Below the pieces are notes generated by a model that was not told the DNA's origin, ran no database searches, and was given only the letters and a program-made list of their open reading frames with translations. A program made the position numbers and the translations under genes. A stretch of 14,808 bases of DNA from an uncultured Eubacteriales bacterium (lineage in GTDB: Bacteria; Bacillota_A; Clostridia; Oscillospirales; Oscillospiraceae), in NCBI GenBank assembly GCA_949739085.1, contig CATIYU010000072.1, forward strand, positions 1-14,808, given 5' to 3'. This document shows, piece after piece, positions 1 to 8,130 of the stretch; within the stretch, counting starts at the first letter, position 1, and every line of letters begins with the position of its first letter.

Positions 1-2
1 CC

Positions 3-773
3 TACGCGGAGATCCGCCTGGAGGCCGGAAAGACGCTGACGGAAGAGGCGCTGGCGCGATTTGACCAGCAGGGATACACCGGGTTCCTGGTCAACATCCA
101 CGAGGCGTCCACAGGGGTCTATTACGACCCGGAACTGATCGCCCGTTTTTGCCGGGCAAACCGGCTCTTCCTGGTTGTGGACGCAATCAGCTCCTTCCTG
201 GCGGACAGCTTCCGTATGGAGCGGCTTGGAGTGGACGTGATGATTACCGGGTCCCAGAAGGCCCTAGCCTGTCCTCCCGGCGTTTCTGTGCTCGTGCTGT
301 CGGAACGCGCGGTCAGGCGGGTGGAGCAAAATCAAGTGCCGTCCCTCTATTTCGACTTGAAGCCCGCGCTGGCGGACGGCTCGCGGGGACAGACCCCCTT
401 CACGCCCGCGGTGGGCACGCTGCTCCAGATCAACGCGCGACTGCGTGAAATAGCGGAAAACGGCGGCGTGGCGGCGGAGCAGGCGAGAATTTCCGCGCTG
501 GCCAGGGACTTCCGCAGCCGGATTTCCGGCCTGCCCCTGGCTGTTTTCAGCGACTCCCTCTCCAACGCGGCTACCCCGCTCATGCCCAGATCGGCTTCCG
601 CCCACGATGTCTTCACCCTTTTGAAGGAGGAGTACCGCATTTGGGTGTGTCCAAACGGCGGCGAGCTCAAGGATAAGGTGTTCCGGGTGGGCCATATGGG
701 CGCCCTCACAGTGGCTGACAACTCCCTGCTTCTGGACGCTATGTGGGACCTGAACAACAGAAATCTTTTGTGA
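3..773 (+). CDS. Class V aminotransferase (alanine-glyoxylate / serine-pyruvate type), 5' end outside the window
   Basis: PLP-dependent fold-type I aminotransferase; the last 256 codons are visible and the reading frame is open from base 3. VVDAISS holds the aspartate (codon 180-182) expected to contact the PLP pyridine nitrogen, and GSQKALACPPG holds the Schiff-base lysine (codon 258-260). The GSQKAL..PPG pattern and the later GQTPFTPAV are typical of the alanine-glyoxylate/serine-pyruvate branch. Family proteins are about 360-400 residues, so about 110-140 are missing. The gene ends 32 bases before licD and is in the same operon. Its substrate cannot be read from sequence. In surface-glycan clusters such enzymes can make the amino group of a small aminoalkyl substituent that a LicD protein then attaches; here that is only inference. 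The 2-aminoethylphosphonate transaminase lysine motif (NKCIQG-like) is not present. Confidence 0.85.
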   Translation, partial: YAEIRLEAGKTLTEEALARFDQQGYTGFLVNIHEASTGVYYDPELIARFCRANRLFLVVDAISSFLADSFRMERLGVDVMITGSQKALACPPGVSVLVLSERAVRRVEQNQVPSLYFDLKPALADGSRGQTPFTPAVGTLLQINARLREIAENGGVAAEQARISALARDFRSRISGLPLAVFSDSLSNAATPLMPRSASAHDVFTLLKEEYRIWVCPNGGELKDKVFRVGHMGALTVADNSLLLDAMWDLNNRNLL

Positions 774-783
774 CGGCCCGGTC

Positions 784-793
784 GGAGGGAGGG
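784..793 (+). promoter_or_regulatory. Ribosome binding site for the licD-family gene
   Basis: A purine-rich GGAGGGAGGG stretch ends 12 bases before ATG 806. The spacing is slightly long, but it supports ATG 806 over the in-frame ATG at 743, which would overlap the upstream gene and add 21 residues with no domain match. Confidence 0.6.
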
Positions 794-805
794 AAGCGTT
801 TTAAT

Positions 806-1966
806 ATGGCGATTGTAAAATCTTTTAATGTGTTGCCCCAGGTGGTGGAGGATGTGGCGGAACTCATTCTTGCCCATCCAAACCAGAAAATCATCTGGTT
901 CTGCTATTCATATTCCCACTGGGTTGACACACTCCAGGCCGCCCTGAAGGAGCGGATGCTCAAGTTGGATTATATTGTAGACAACGATCAGTCAAAGTGG
1001 GGCAGGGTCTCCCCTTATGGGATTATCGTCTCTCCGCCTGAGCTTACGATCCGAAGCCATATGGAGGACTCTGTTATCTTAATCTGCTCCAACTTTGCTG
1101 AAGAGATCAAAAAAGGTATTTTGGACTATGGCTATCCTGAACGCCGGATTGTCATACTGAAGAGCCCGGACCAGTATGCGGCGGCGGCGGGGGATGTCTT
1201 CCAGCCGGATATCGCGGGCCTGGAGAGGATGTCCCTGCGCACACTCCAGCTCTGTGGCGCGGATATTCTGCGGGAGCTTAAACGCTTTTGCTGCGCCAAC
1301 GGACTGCGCTATTTCCTCAGCGGCGGCACCTGCGCCGGGGCCGCCCACTACAAGGGCTTCATCCCCTGGGACGACGATATCGACGTGCAGATGCCCTACG
1401 AGGACTTCATGGAGTTCGTCCGGTCCTTCCCCAGGGGGGGACGGTACGAGGTGGTGTTTTGGCGGGACAACGATGAATTTTTCTTCCCCTATGCTCAGCT
1501 GGTGGATAACTCCACGATTATGCTCTATAAAAGCTTCCCCATCAGCCTGCGGCAGGGGGTTTTTATCGACATCTTCCCCACCGCCGGAAGTCCGGAGAGC
1601 GAAGCGGAAATTGCCTACCGCAGGGAGCTCTTCTGCTATCTGGACGCCCAGTGGCGCTGGTTTTACCAGTCGCGCGGCGTATTGAAGGCCCCCGTTCCCG
1701 ACCGGCGCGAGGAGATCTGGGCGATGAAATACGATATCCCCTTTGACGGCAGTAAAATGGCCGCGCCTCCCTTTGAGTGCCTTGTGCCATGGGCCCTGCC
1801 GCGGACGGTTTTTGAGTACGGGGAGACGCTGGAATTTGAGGGCGAGGCCTTCTCCGTCATGAAGGATTGGAGGCGGTTCCTACAGGTGCGCTATCCTAAT
1901 TGGAAACCGCTGACGCCAGAGGAGCAGCGGGTCTACGCCCATCCATCAAACGCTTATTGGAAGTGA
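806..1966 (+). CDS. LicD-family phosphotransferase with N-terminal Rossmann-like domain
   Basis: LicD enzymes transfer phosphocholine or related phospho-substituents from a nucleotide donor onto teichoic acid or other cell-surface glycans. The 386-residue protein has two parts. Residues about 1-125 are a Rossmann-like domain with DNDQSKWG at 59-66, followed by a beta strand ending in PPE. From about residue 144 comes the LicD domain: SGGTCAGAAH around 172-181 and GFIPWDDDID up to 193, the metal/nucleotide-binding acidic motif of the family. The usual GGTLLGAVRH is changed to GGTCAGAAHY, a modest divergence. The length exceeds a plain LicD (about 270 residues) because of the extra domain. The transferred group is unknown; the aminotransferase just upstream may help supply it (inference). 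The next gene starts 4 bases after the stop. Confidence 0.9.
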   Translation: MAIVKSFNVLPQVVEDVAELILAHPNQKIIWFCYSYSHWVDTLQAALKERMLKLDYIVDNDQSKWGRVSPYGIIVSPPELTIRSHMEDSVILICSNFAEEIKKGILDYGYPERRIVILKSPDQYAAAAGDVFQPDIAGLERMSLRTLQLCGADILRELKRFCCANGLRYFLSGGTCAGAAHYKGFIPWDDDIDVQMPYEDFMEFVRSFPRGGRYEVVFWRDNDEFFFPYAQLVDNSTIMLYKSFPISLRQGVFIDIFPTAGSPESEAEIAYRRELFCYLDAQWRWFYQSRGVLKAPVPDRREEIWAMKYDIPFDGSKMAAPPFECLVPWALPRTVFEYGETLEFEGEAFSVMKDWRRFLQVRYPNWKPLTPEEQRVYAHPSNAYWK

Positions 1967-1970
1967 AACA

Positions 1971-2450
1971 ATGAAAGTACTTGTCTGCGGCTCCGCAGGG
2001 GCGGAAATTGTCATGAAATGCCTGCGCGAGCTGGCCCCCGGTACGGAGGCGGTCCTTGTCTCGCCAGCGTCTGTTGCCGCCGGTCTGGCGGGACTTCCGG
2101 ATAACGTCAGACTGGTCCGGCTCAAAGGGAGCAGCTTCGGTGCCGGGCCAGAGGAGGGGTTGGACGCCCTGCGCGGCGTCCGCTTTGACGCAGCCGTCAT
2201 CGTCTCCGGAGGTTATGGCTTTCCCGGGTTTCAGAACGTGTTGAAGGCCATTGCTGGACTCCGGTTCAAACAGCTGGTGTTCTACAATCAGATTGGACGC
2301 AGGGAAACCATTAAAATCCGTATGGGCTCCGCCCGGGTTTGGGAGAAGCTCTCCATTTCTCTGTTGACCGGCCTCTTCCAGGTCACCCGTCCAGTGGAAT
2401 TATTGATAGAGAGGATCTATATTCAATGTGCGGAATCGCTGGGTTTATAA
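1971..2450 (+). CDS. Conserved-looking 159-residue protein of unknown function
   Basis: I do not recognise this family. The protein begins MKVLVCGSAGAEIV, a beta strand plus glycine-rich turn as in Rossmann or GT-B half domains, and has a second hydrophobic strand with a glycine turn, AAVIVSGGYGFPGFQNVL, then LVFYNQIGRRE. The C-terminus (WEKLSISLLTGLFQVTRPVE and on) is amphipathic and could lie on the membrane. There is no full transmembrane segment or signal peptide. The start is ATG, 4 bases after the licD stop, without a strong Shine-Dalgarno, so coupling to licD is likely. Its last 25 bases overlap the asnB-like gene in another frame. It could be a small accessory subunit or one half of a glycosyltransferase, but nothing in it proves either. 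Confidence 0.75.
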   Translation: MKVLVCGSAGAEIVMKCLRELAPGTEAVLVSPASVAAGLAGLPDNVRLVRLKGSSFGAGPEEGLDALRGVRFDAAVIVSGGYGFPGFQNVLKAIAGLRFKQLVFYNQIGRRETIKIRMGSARVWEKLSISLLTGLFQVTRPVELLIERIYIQCAESLGL

Positions 2451-4357
2451 ATAAGGACGGCTCTGCCGCCAGCGTCCAAAAATTAAAAAACATGACGGAC
2501 GCTATCGCCCACCGCGGACCTGATGCGGAGGGCCAGCTGTGCGAGGGCAGCGTCGCGCTGGGGCACAGGCGGCTGTCCATTTTGGACCTGTCTGATGCCG
2601 GGCGGCAGCCTATGGAGAGCGCCGATGGCCGCTTTGCCATCACCTTCAACGGGGAAATCTACAACTATATGGAGCTGAAAGCGGAGCTTGCGGCCCTGGG
2701 CGCGGCGTTTACCAACGACACCGATACGGAAGTGGTCATTGAGGCATACCGCCGCTGGGGCGCGGACTGCCTGTCCCGTTTTAACGGCATGTGGGCGTTT
2801 GCCCTTCTGGACCGGCAGAGGCGGGAGCTGTTTCTCTCCCGGGACCGGTTCGCGGTAAAGCCTCTGTACATCCTGAATCGGGACGATATTTTGATGTTTG
2901 CCTCCGAGGCCAAGGCGGTTATAGCGGCGCAGCCCGAGGAAAACGTGCCCAATCTGGTGCAGATTCACCGTTTTGCCGGCATCACTGCCCCGGAAAATAT
3001 TGACAGCAACGGCTGGTATGCCAATATCCGCATCTTCCCCGCCGCGTCCTACGGCGTCTACTCCCTGGATACCAACGTCTTCACGGTGAAAACCTATTGG
3101 GAGCCGGACGTTCCTCTGTTCCAGAGGAAATGGATTGAGGGGCGGGACCCGGTGAAAACCTTCCGGGAACTCTTTGACGACGCGGTCAAAATCCGCCTCC
3201 GTGCCGATGTGGAGGTGGGCACGTGCCTGTCGGGAGGGCTGGATTCCAGCGCCATTGTGGGCTGCTGCAGCAAACGCCACGGCGTCACCATGCGGACCTT
3301 CTCCTCCCGCTACGAGGATAAGTCCTGCGACGAGGGGGAATTTATCGACTCGGTGAACCGCTTCACCGGTTCCAAAGCCGTGCCGGTCTATCCCGACAAG
3401 AAGCCCGGTTCCTTCATTGAGGCGTTTCAGCGAATCAACGCGAACCACGACGGGCCTTCCGCCGGCGCTTCGCTCTATTCCCAGTACAGCGTATTCCGCG
3501 AGGTGGGGCGGCACGTCAAGGTGGTGCTGGACGGCCAGGGGGCGGACGAATTGTTCTGCGGCTACGCCGGGTTCATCAACCCGGCTCTGCGTAAGGCCGC
3601 CAAAACCGCGTCCCGGGCCTCTATGATTCACAAACTCCTGGCGGTCCTGCGGGAAAACGATTTTATTGACGCCTCTCAGCTGTCGGCGGACGTGGGCGTT
3701 CGTGTGTTTGGGATAGATAACTACATACGCCTTGCGGAGAAGGTGCAAAAGGCGGCGTCTGCCGAGGCGGCTCAGACCCGGGGATATGCCCGCTTTACGC
3801 AGGCGTTCTCAGCTATGGTAAACGACAAGCCGGACTGCGCATGTCCCCATAAGAGCAGCGACGAGGTTACCCAGATGTGTCTGGACCAGACCCTGGTTTA
3901 CTCCATTCCGCAGCTCTGCCACAATGAGGACTCCAACTCGATGGACTTCTCCGTGGAGGTGCGGATGCCGTTTCTGGACTACCGGATTGTGGAATTCGCG
4001 CTGGCTCTGGATTCCTCGTATAAAATCAAAGGCGTATGGCAGAAGTGGATCATCCGCGAGGCCCTGAAGAAGTACCTGCCGGTCAAGGTCCGCAGGCGGC
4101 GGAACAAAATGGGGTATCCCGCCCCCTTCTTCCGCTGGCTGCGGGAATCCGATGAAAAAGAGCAGTTTAAAGAGATTATCTTTTCCTTTGCTGCGCGGAA
4201 CATCGTTCCCGCCGAAACAATCAAGGCCCATTACCATGCGCATATGAGCGGCAAAGCGAATATGGAGCAGCTCCTGTTCCGCTACCTCACCCTGGAGCTT
4301 TGGCTGCGGACTTGTAACTTTGACAAAATACCGGACTGCGCGGAGGTTTCACGATGA
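2426..4357 (+). CDS. asnB: Asparagine synthetase-like glutamine amidotransferase (AsnB family)
   Basis: Class II glutamine amidotransferase fused to an ATP-pyrophosphatase synthetase domain; the family makes asparagine or amidates other carboxylates. The start is fixed at ATG 2426 because the N-terminus must be MCGIAGF, with Cys2 as the glutaminase nucleophile. Other landmarks are GHRRLSILDLSDAGRQPM and NGEIYNYMELK in the glutaminase half, SGGLDSS at 269-275 as the PP-loop, LDGQGADELFCGYAG near 368-382, and the C-terminal NKMGYPAPFFRWLRE. The 643-residue length is normal and no key residue is missing. An AGAGAGGA purine stretch precedes the start by 10 bases, inside the upstream gene. Since it lies directly before a uronic-acid-forming dehydrogenase, a role in amidating a sugar uronate (as proposed for WbpS of Pseudomonas O6) is as plausible as making free asparagine; this is inference. 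Confidence 0.93.
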   Translation: MCGIAGFINKDGSAASVQKLKNMTDAIAHRGPDAEGQLCEGSVALGHRRLSILDLSDAGRQPMESADGRFAITFNGEIYNYMELKAELAALGAAFTNDTDTEVVIEAYRRWGADCLSRFNGMWAFALLDRQRRELFLSRDRFAVKPLYILNRDDILMFASEAKAVIAAQPEENVPNLVQIHRFAGITAPENIDSNGWYANIRIFPAASYGVYSLDTNVFTVKTYWEPDVPLFQRKWIEGRDPVKTFRELFDDAVKIRLRADVEVGTCLSGGLDSSAIVGCCSKRHGVTMRTFSSRYEDKSCDEGEFIDSVNRFTGSKAVPVYPDKKPGSFIEAFQRINANHDGPSAGASLYSQYSVFREVGRHVKVVLDGQGADELFCGYAGFINPALRKAAKTASRASMIHKLLAVLRENDFIDASQLSADVGVRVFGIDNYIRLAEKVQKAASAEAAQTRGYARFTQAFSAMVNDKPDCACPHKSSDEVTQMCLDQTLVYSIPQLCHNEDSNSMDFSVEVRMPFLDYRIVEFALALDSSYKIKGVWQKWIIREALKKYLPVKVRRRRNKMGYPAPFFRWLRESDEKEQFKEIIFSFAARNIVPAETIKAHYHAHMSGKANMEQLLFRYLTLELWLRTCNFDKIPDCAEVSR

Positions 4358-5667
4358 AAGAGGCGCTACTGAAAAAAATCAGCGGGCACGAGATGGTGGT
4401 AGGCGTGGTGGGGCTGGGCTATGTGGGCCTGCCCCTGGCGGTGGAGAAGGCCAAGGCGGGATTCCGCACCATCGGCTTCGACGTGCAGCGGGAGAAGGTG
4501 GACATGGTCAACCGGGGCGAGAACTACATCGGGGACGTGGTGGACACGGACCTGAAATCGCTTTCCGCCTCCGGGATGCTCTCCGCCACCAGCGACTTTT
4601 CCTTTATTCGGGACGTGGATTTTATTGCCATCTGCGTCCCTACCCCGCTGGATGAGCACCAGGAGCCGTATCTCGGGTACATCGAGCGCTCCGGCAGGGC
4701 GATTGCGGACCACCTGACTCCGGGCACGGTGGTGGTGCTGGAGTCCACCACCTACCCGGGCACCACAGAGGAACTGCTCAAGCCCATTCTGGAGGAGGGC
4801 TCCGGCCTCCAGTGCGGGAAGGACTTCTATCTGGGCTTCTCCCCCGAACGGGTGGACCCGGGCAACCTGCTGTACAACACCAAGAATACGCCTAAGGTCG
4901 TGGGCGCGGTGGGCGGAGACGCCCTGGAGGTCATCGCCGCCATGTACCGGGCCGTGCTGGACGGGGATGTGCATACGGTGTCCAGCCCCGCAGTGGCCGA
5001 GATGGAGAAGATCCTGGAGAATACCTACCGCAATGTCAACATTGGCCTGGTCAATGAGCTGGCCATGCTCTGCGACAAAATGAAGATCAACCTCTGGGAG
5101 GTCATCGACGCGGCGAAGACAAAGCCCTATGGCTTTCAGCCCTTTTACCCGGGACCCGGTCTGGGCGGCCACTGCATCCCTCTGGACCCCTACTACCTCT
5201 CCTGGAAGGCCCGGGAATACGGCTTCCACACCTCCATGATCGAGTCCAGCATGATGGTCAACGACCAGATGCCGGAATATGTTGTCAGGCGCGTCAGCCG
5301 CATCCTCAACCGCTTCCAAAAACCGCTGCACGGCGCCAGTGTTCTGGTTCTGGGCGTGGCTTACAAGCAGGATGTGGCGGACTATAGAGAGAGCCCCGCC
5401 CTACGGGTCATTGAATGCCTGGAGCGGGAGCTAGCGGAGGTCTCCTTTTTCGACCCCTATATTAGCGAGTATAAGTACAAAGGCTGCGTGCGCAGGGGGC
5501 TTCAAACGCTGACGGCGGAGGCGCTTCAGCGTGCGGACATTGTGGCCGTCACAGCTATGCACAGCAACGTTGACTACCAGTTTGTGGCGGAGAACGCCAA
5601 GTTCATTTTTGATGCGAAAAACGCTATGAAAGCCGTGCGGGAGCGCGGGAATATCGAGGTACTGTGA
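4354..5667 (+). CDS. wbpA: UDP-N-acetyl-D-glucosamine 6-dehydrogenase (WbpA type)
   Basis: NAD-dependent UDP-sugar 6-dehydrogenase that oxidises C6 of UDP-GlcNAc twice to give UDP-GlcNAcA. The 437 residues show the full family layout: GVVGLGYVG at 17-25 (NAD binding), CVPTPLDE near 94-101, ESTTYPGTTEE at 130-140, FSPERVDPGN, the helix AEMEKILENTYRNVNIGLVN, and the catalytic GPGLGGHCIPLDPYYL with Cys274. The KPYGFQPFYPGPG approach to the cysteine matches WbpA/WbpO/TviB rather than UDP-glucose dehydrogenase. ATG 4354 overlaps the asnB stop as ATGA. With the Gfo/Idh-acetyltransferase fusion, the DegT aminotransferase and the 2-epimerase downstream, it fits step one of the diacetamido-uronic acid pathway. 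WecC-type oxidation of UDP-ManNAc is the main alternative. Confidence 0.9.
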   Translation: MKEALLKKISGHEMVVGVVGLGYVGLPLAVEKAKAGFRTIGFDVQREKVDMVNRGENYIGDVVDTDLKSLSASGMLSATSDFSFIRDVDFIAICVPTPLDEHQEPYLGYIERSGRAIADHLTPGTVVVLESTTYPGTTEELLKPILEEGSGLQCGKDFYLGFSPERVDPGNLLYNTKNTPKVVGAVGGDALEVIAAMYRAVLDGDVHTVSSPAVAEMEKILENTYRNVNIGLVNELAMLCDKMKINLWEVIDAAKTKPYGFQPFYPGPGLGGHCIPLDPYYLSWKAREYGFHTSMIESSMMVNDQMPEYVVRRVSRILNRFQKPLHGASVLVLGVAYKQDVADYRESPALRVIECLERELAEVSFFDPYISEYKYKGCVRRGLQTLTAEALQRADIVAVTAMHSNVDYQFVAENAKFIFDAKNAMKAVRERGNIEVL

Positions 5668-7070
5668 TGAAAAACAACCGCAAGTGCGTCATCTTTGGCG
5701 CAGGCGAACGGGGGACGAACATTTTTAAAAAACTATCCGTCTTTTTTGATATCATCGCCTACGCTGATAACAATAAGGAGCTGTGGGGCCGAGAGAGAAA
5801 CGGCGCCGCCATTATCCCCCCAGACAATCTGCCGGAGTTGGTGAAAGAAACCGGGGCCGCCATCTTTATCGCCAACGAGCTCCACTACCTCGATATCGCG
5901 GCCCAGCTGGACGGCTACGGGCTATCCTACTATAATTGTGAAAACTTTTTTTGTTATGAACCGGAGGATGGCGTGTGGTATCCCGTATCCTTTGGCCGCC
6001 CAGAGGCCCTCAAAAAGGCGGATAAGGACGCGTTCGCTGTGTTGTTCGTTCAAACCAAGCCCTGTACCAGAACAGACAAAATCGCGCAGGTGTTAAAATC
6101 GCGGGGTGTCCTCACCTATTCCGCCTACACCGCCAGCCCATCCGACGCAGGCGGCGAAGCGTATATAGAGGAGTTCCCGTTCTGGACCTACGGGGAGCTT
6201 CTGGATTTTGTCAATGAGAGCGAGTTTGACATCATCCACTGCTCCAACGAGCCGGACACGCTGGTGAATCTGCTGCTGCACAGCAATAAGAAGATCGTCC
6301 ACGACTGCCACGACATTGTAACTATGTCAAAACGTACGTTTACATCCGTTGAAGCGGCAGTGGAGTTTGTTGCTAACACGCAGGCGGATGGGGTCATATA
6401 TACGACCGAACGTATGCAGGAAATCTTGACGCGCAAGTATGGCACAGATATAGAACGGACTTTGATTGTTGGAAATTATCCGCTCTCCTCTTTCGGTCAA
6501 TTGAAGCGTCTTCCCAAAAAAAGCGCTGTAGATGGTGAAATCCACTGCGTATACGAGGGAATGATTGTGGACCGGACACAGGCGCAGAATGTGCCATACC
6601 GGTTCTTTGAACCGCTTTTTCTCCAGTTGGCTGAGCTGGGCGTTCATGTACATATTTACTCATCCCTCGTGCCGGACTATCTGGAAAAGCTGAGCCAGGA
6701 AAATTCCCATATTCATTATGAAGGGAATTACGCCGGGACAGCGCTGATTTACCAGATGTCCCAATATGATTTAGGACTCCTTCTTTTCCCGGAAAATTCC
6801 ATATATATACAGCTCTCCTCCCCCAACAAAATGACGGAATATCTTGCCGCGGGTCTGCCGGTGATCACCAATATTCCTGTATTCTCTAAAATCCTGACCA
6901 AAAACCAGTGCGGTGGATTCGTGGATTTAGAGAATGACAATATTATTTCGCAGCTAAATACCTACCGGAAGATTCCTATTTCTTCTGATTTCTGCGACAC
7001 TCACGGCTTTACCATGGATGCCAACGCCGGACGCATCCTTGATTTTTATAAAAAGGTGATACAGCAGTGA
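5667..7070 (+). CDS. Glycosyltransferase (GT-B, GT4-like) with N-terminal Rossmann-like domain
   Basis: The 467-residue protein has an N-terminal domain (about 1-105) starting CVIFGAGERG, with ADNNKELWG at about 33-41 and IIPPDNLPE, very like the N-terminal domains of the LicD and radical SAM proteins nearby. The remainder is a GT-B glycosyltransferase: an acceptor-side half with FDIIHCSNEPDTLVNLLLH and KIVHDCHDIV, then a donor-side half with HVHIYSSL and SSPNKMTEYLAAGLPVITN near residues 383-401, the nucleotide-sugar-binding loop of GT4-like enzymes. No membrane segment is seen, so it is probably cytosolic or peripheral. The start is ATG 5667 (TGATG overlap with wbpA); GTG 5664 would add one residue. 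It is the only clear glycosyltransferase in the window. The 3' half is visibly AT-richer than its neighbours. Donor and acceptor are unknown. Confidence 0.85.
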   Translation: MKNNRKCVIFGAGERGTNIFKKLSVFFDIIAYADNNKELWGRERNGAAIIPPDNLPELVKETGAAIFIANELHYLDIAAQLDGYGLSYYNCENFFCYEPEDGVWYPVSFGRPEALKKADKDAFAVLFVQTKPCTRTDKIAQVLKSRGVLTYSAYTASPSDAGGEAYIEEFPFWTYGELLDFVNESEFDIIHCSNEPDTLVNLLLHSNKKIVHDCHDIVTMSKRTFTSVEAAVEFVANTQADGVIYTTERMQEILTRKYGTDIERTLIVGNYPLSSFGQLKRLPKKSAVDGEIHCVYEGMIVDRTQAQNVPYRFFEPLFLQLAELGVHVHIYSSLVPDYLEKLSQENSHIHYEGNYAGTALIYQMSQYDLGLLLFPENSIYIQLSSPNKMTEYLAAGLPVITNIPVFSKILTKNQCGGFVDLENDNIISQLNTYRKIPISSDFCDTHGFTMDANAGRILDFYKKVIQQ

Positions 7071-8077
7071 AGATTGTAACAGTAGTCGGAGCGCGGCCAC
7101 AGTTTGTCAAAGCGGCAATAGTCTCCCGCGTTCTGCGCGAGAAGCACCACGAGATTCTGTTGCACACGGGACAGCACTACGACGCGAATATGTCCGGTAT
7201 CTTTTTTGAGGAGCTGGGCATTCCGGAGCCTGACTATAATTTGGGCATTCAAGGCGGGACTCATGGCAGGATGACCGGCGCCATGCTGTCTGGGATTGAA
7301 GAGGTCCTCCTCTCCGAGAAGCCGGACGGCCTCCTGGTCTATGGCGATACCAACTCCACCCTTGCAGGGGCGCTGGCCGCCGTGAAGCTGCACATTCCTG
7401 TCTATCATGTGGAGGCGGGACTGCGCTTTGGTTCCCTCACGATGCCCGAGGAGGTCAACCGCGTCCTCACCGACAGGATCTCCGGAAAACTGTTCTGCCC
7501 AACGGAATCCGCAGTGAACAATCTAAGGGCTGAGGGGGTCTGCCAGAACGTGTATCTCACGGGCGACGTCATGTATGACGCCTATCTGTGGGCCAGCAAA
7601 AGGGCGGTCGGACCGCCCCAGGACGGAAGATATTATCTTTTGACCGTCCACCGGGAGGAAAATTCAAATCCCGCCGCGCTGGCGGAAGTGTTCCAGGCAA
7701 TGGCGCAGCTTGACGCCCCTGTTATTTATCCGGTGCACCCGCGCAACGCCGGGCTCGCCCAATCGCTCCCCCACCCAAACGTGGAGCTGACCGAGCCTAT
7801 GGGTTATTTTGAAATGATTGCGCTTCTCAATAACTGTGTGAAGGTTGTTACGGACAGCGGCGGCTTGCAGCGCGAGGCCTTTTTTGCGGGCAAGCCCTGT
7901 GTCACGCTGCTGGAGCGTCCGGTTTGGCCTGAGACCCACGTTGGCAACCGCAATCTGCTCGCCAAATGTGTATGCGGCGACATCCTCCACAAACTGTCGC
8001 TCCCCGTCCTGCCGGGCGGAGACGAACTCCCCTTCGGAGATGGCCGCGCCGCGCAAAAAATTACCGCCGCGCTTTAA
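7067..8077 (+). CDS. wecB: Non-hydrolysing UDP-N-acetylglucosamine(-uronate) 2-epimerase (WecB/WbpI family)
   Basis: GT-B-fold epimerase that inverts C2 of UDP-GlcNAc or, for the WbpI subgroup, of UDP-2,3-diacetamido-glucuronic acid. Visible motifs are VVGARPQFVKAA at 6-17, HTGQHYDANMS, YGDTNSTLAGA at 92-102, HVEAGLRFGSLTMPEEVNR at 114-132, TVHREEN, HPRN and VTDSGGLQREA at 261-271. The 336-residue length is a little under the usual 360-380, but both ends carry family sequence (start MKIVTVVGARPQ, end PFGDGRAAQKI). The segment LLERPVWPETHVGNRNLL replaces the usual R..TEW.E..  pattern, a mild divergence. The start is GTG overlapping the upstream stop as GTGA. The neighbouring diacetamido-uronate genes favour the WbpI role, but sequence alone does not separate it from WecB. 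Confidence 0.9.
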   Translation: MKIVTVVGARPQFVKAAIVSRVLREKHHEILLHTGQHYDANMSGIFFEELGIPEPDYNLGIQGGTHGRMTGAMLSGIEEVLLSEKPDGLLVYGDTNSTLAGALAAVKLHIPVYHVEAGLRFGSLTMPEEVNRVLTDRISGKLFCPTESAVNNLRAEGVCQNVYLTGDVMYDAYLWASKRAVGPPQDGRYYLLTVHREENSNPAALAEVFQAMAQLDAPVIYPVHPRNAGLAQSLPHPNVELTEPMGYFEMIALLNNCVKVVTDSGGLQREAFFAGKPCVTLLERPVWPETHVGNRNLLAKCVCGDILHKLSLPVLPGGDELPFGDGRAAQKITAAL

Positions 8078-8114
8078 CTCCGCTGATGCTTTCAGACCCA
8101 AAACGAAAATTTAT

Positions 8115-8121
8115 GAGGAGG
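8115..8121 (+). promoter_or_regulatory. Ribosome binding site for the radical SAM gene
   Basis: GAGGAGG lies 9 bases before ATG 8131 and fixes that start. Upstream in-frame starts (from 7966) would read through the 2-epimerase gene and give a low-complexity arginine-rich leader. Confidence 0.85.
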
Positions 8122-8130
8122 CGCACTAGG

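Noticed and set aside
3..773. 2-aminoethylphosphonate-pyruvate transaminase (PhnW) for the first gene
   Set aside because: The PLP lysine sits in GSQKALACPPG, typical of the alanine-glyoxylate branch, and not in the PhnW-type motif. The phosphonate idea is kept only as context.
743..805. Upstream ATG 743 as start of the licD gene
   Set aside because: It would overlap the aminotransferase coding end and adds a polar leader unlike family N-termini; ATG 806 has a purine-rich ribosome site.
2483..3748. 421-codon open frame on the - strand opposite the asnB-like gene
   Set aside because: It lies entirely antisense to a gene with clear catalytic motifs, has no recognisable domain and is arginine/glycine/histidine-rich as expected from a GC-rich antisense shadow.
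4366..5331. 321-codon open frame on the - strand opposite wbpA
   Set aside because: Antisense shadow of a highly conserved dehydrogenase; composition is histidine/valine/glycine-biased with no motif.
7966..8130. Extended start for the radical SAM gene inside the 2-epimerase gene
   Set aside because: The extension is an out-of-frame reading of epimerase DNA; GAGGAGG and ATG 8131 give the natural Rossmann-domain N-terminus.
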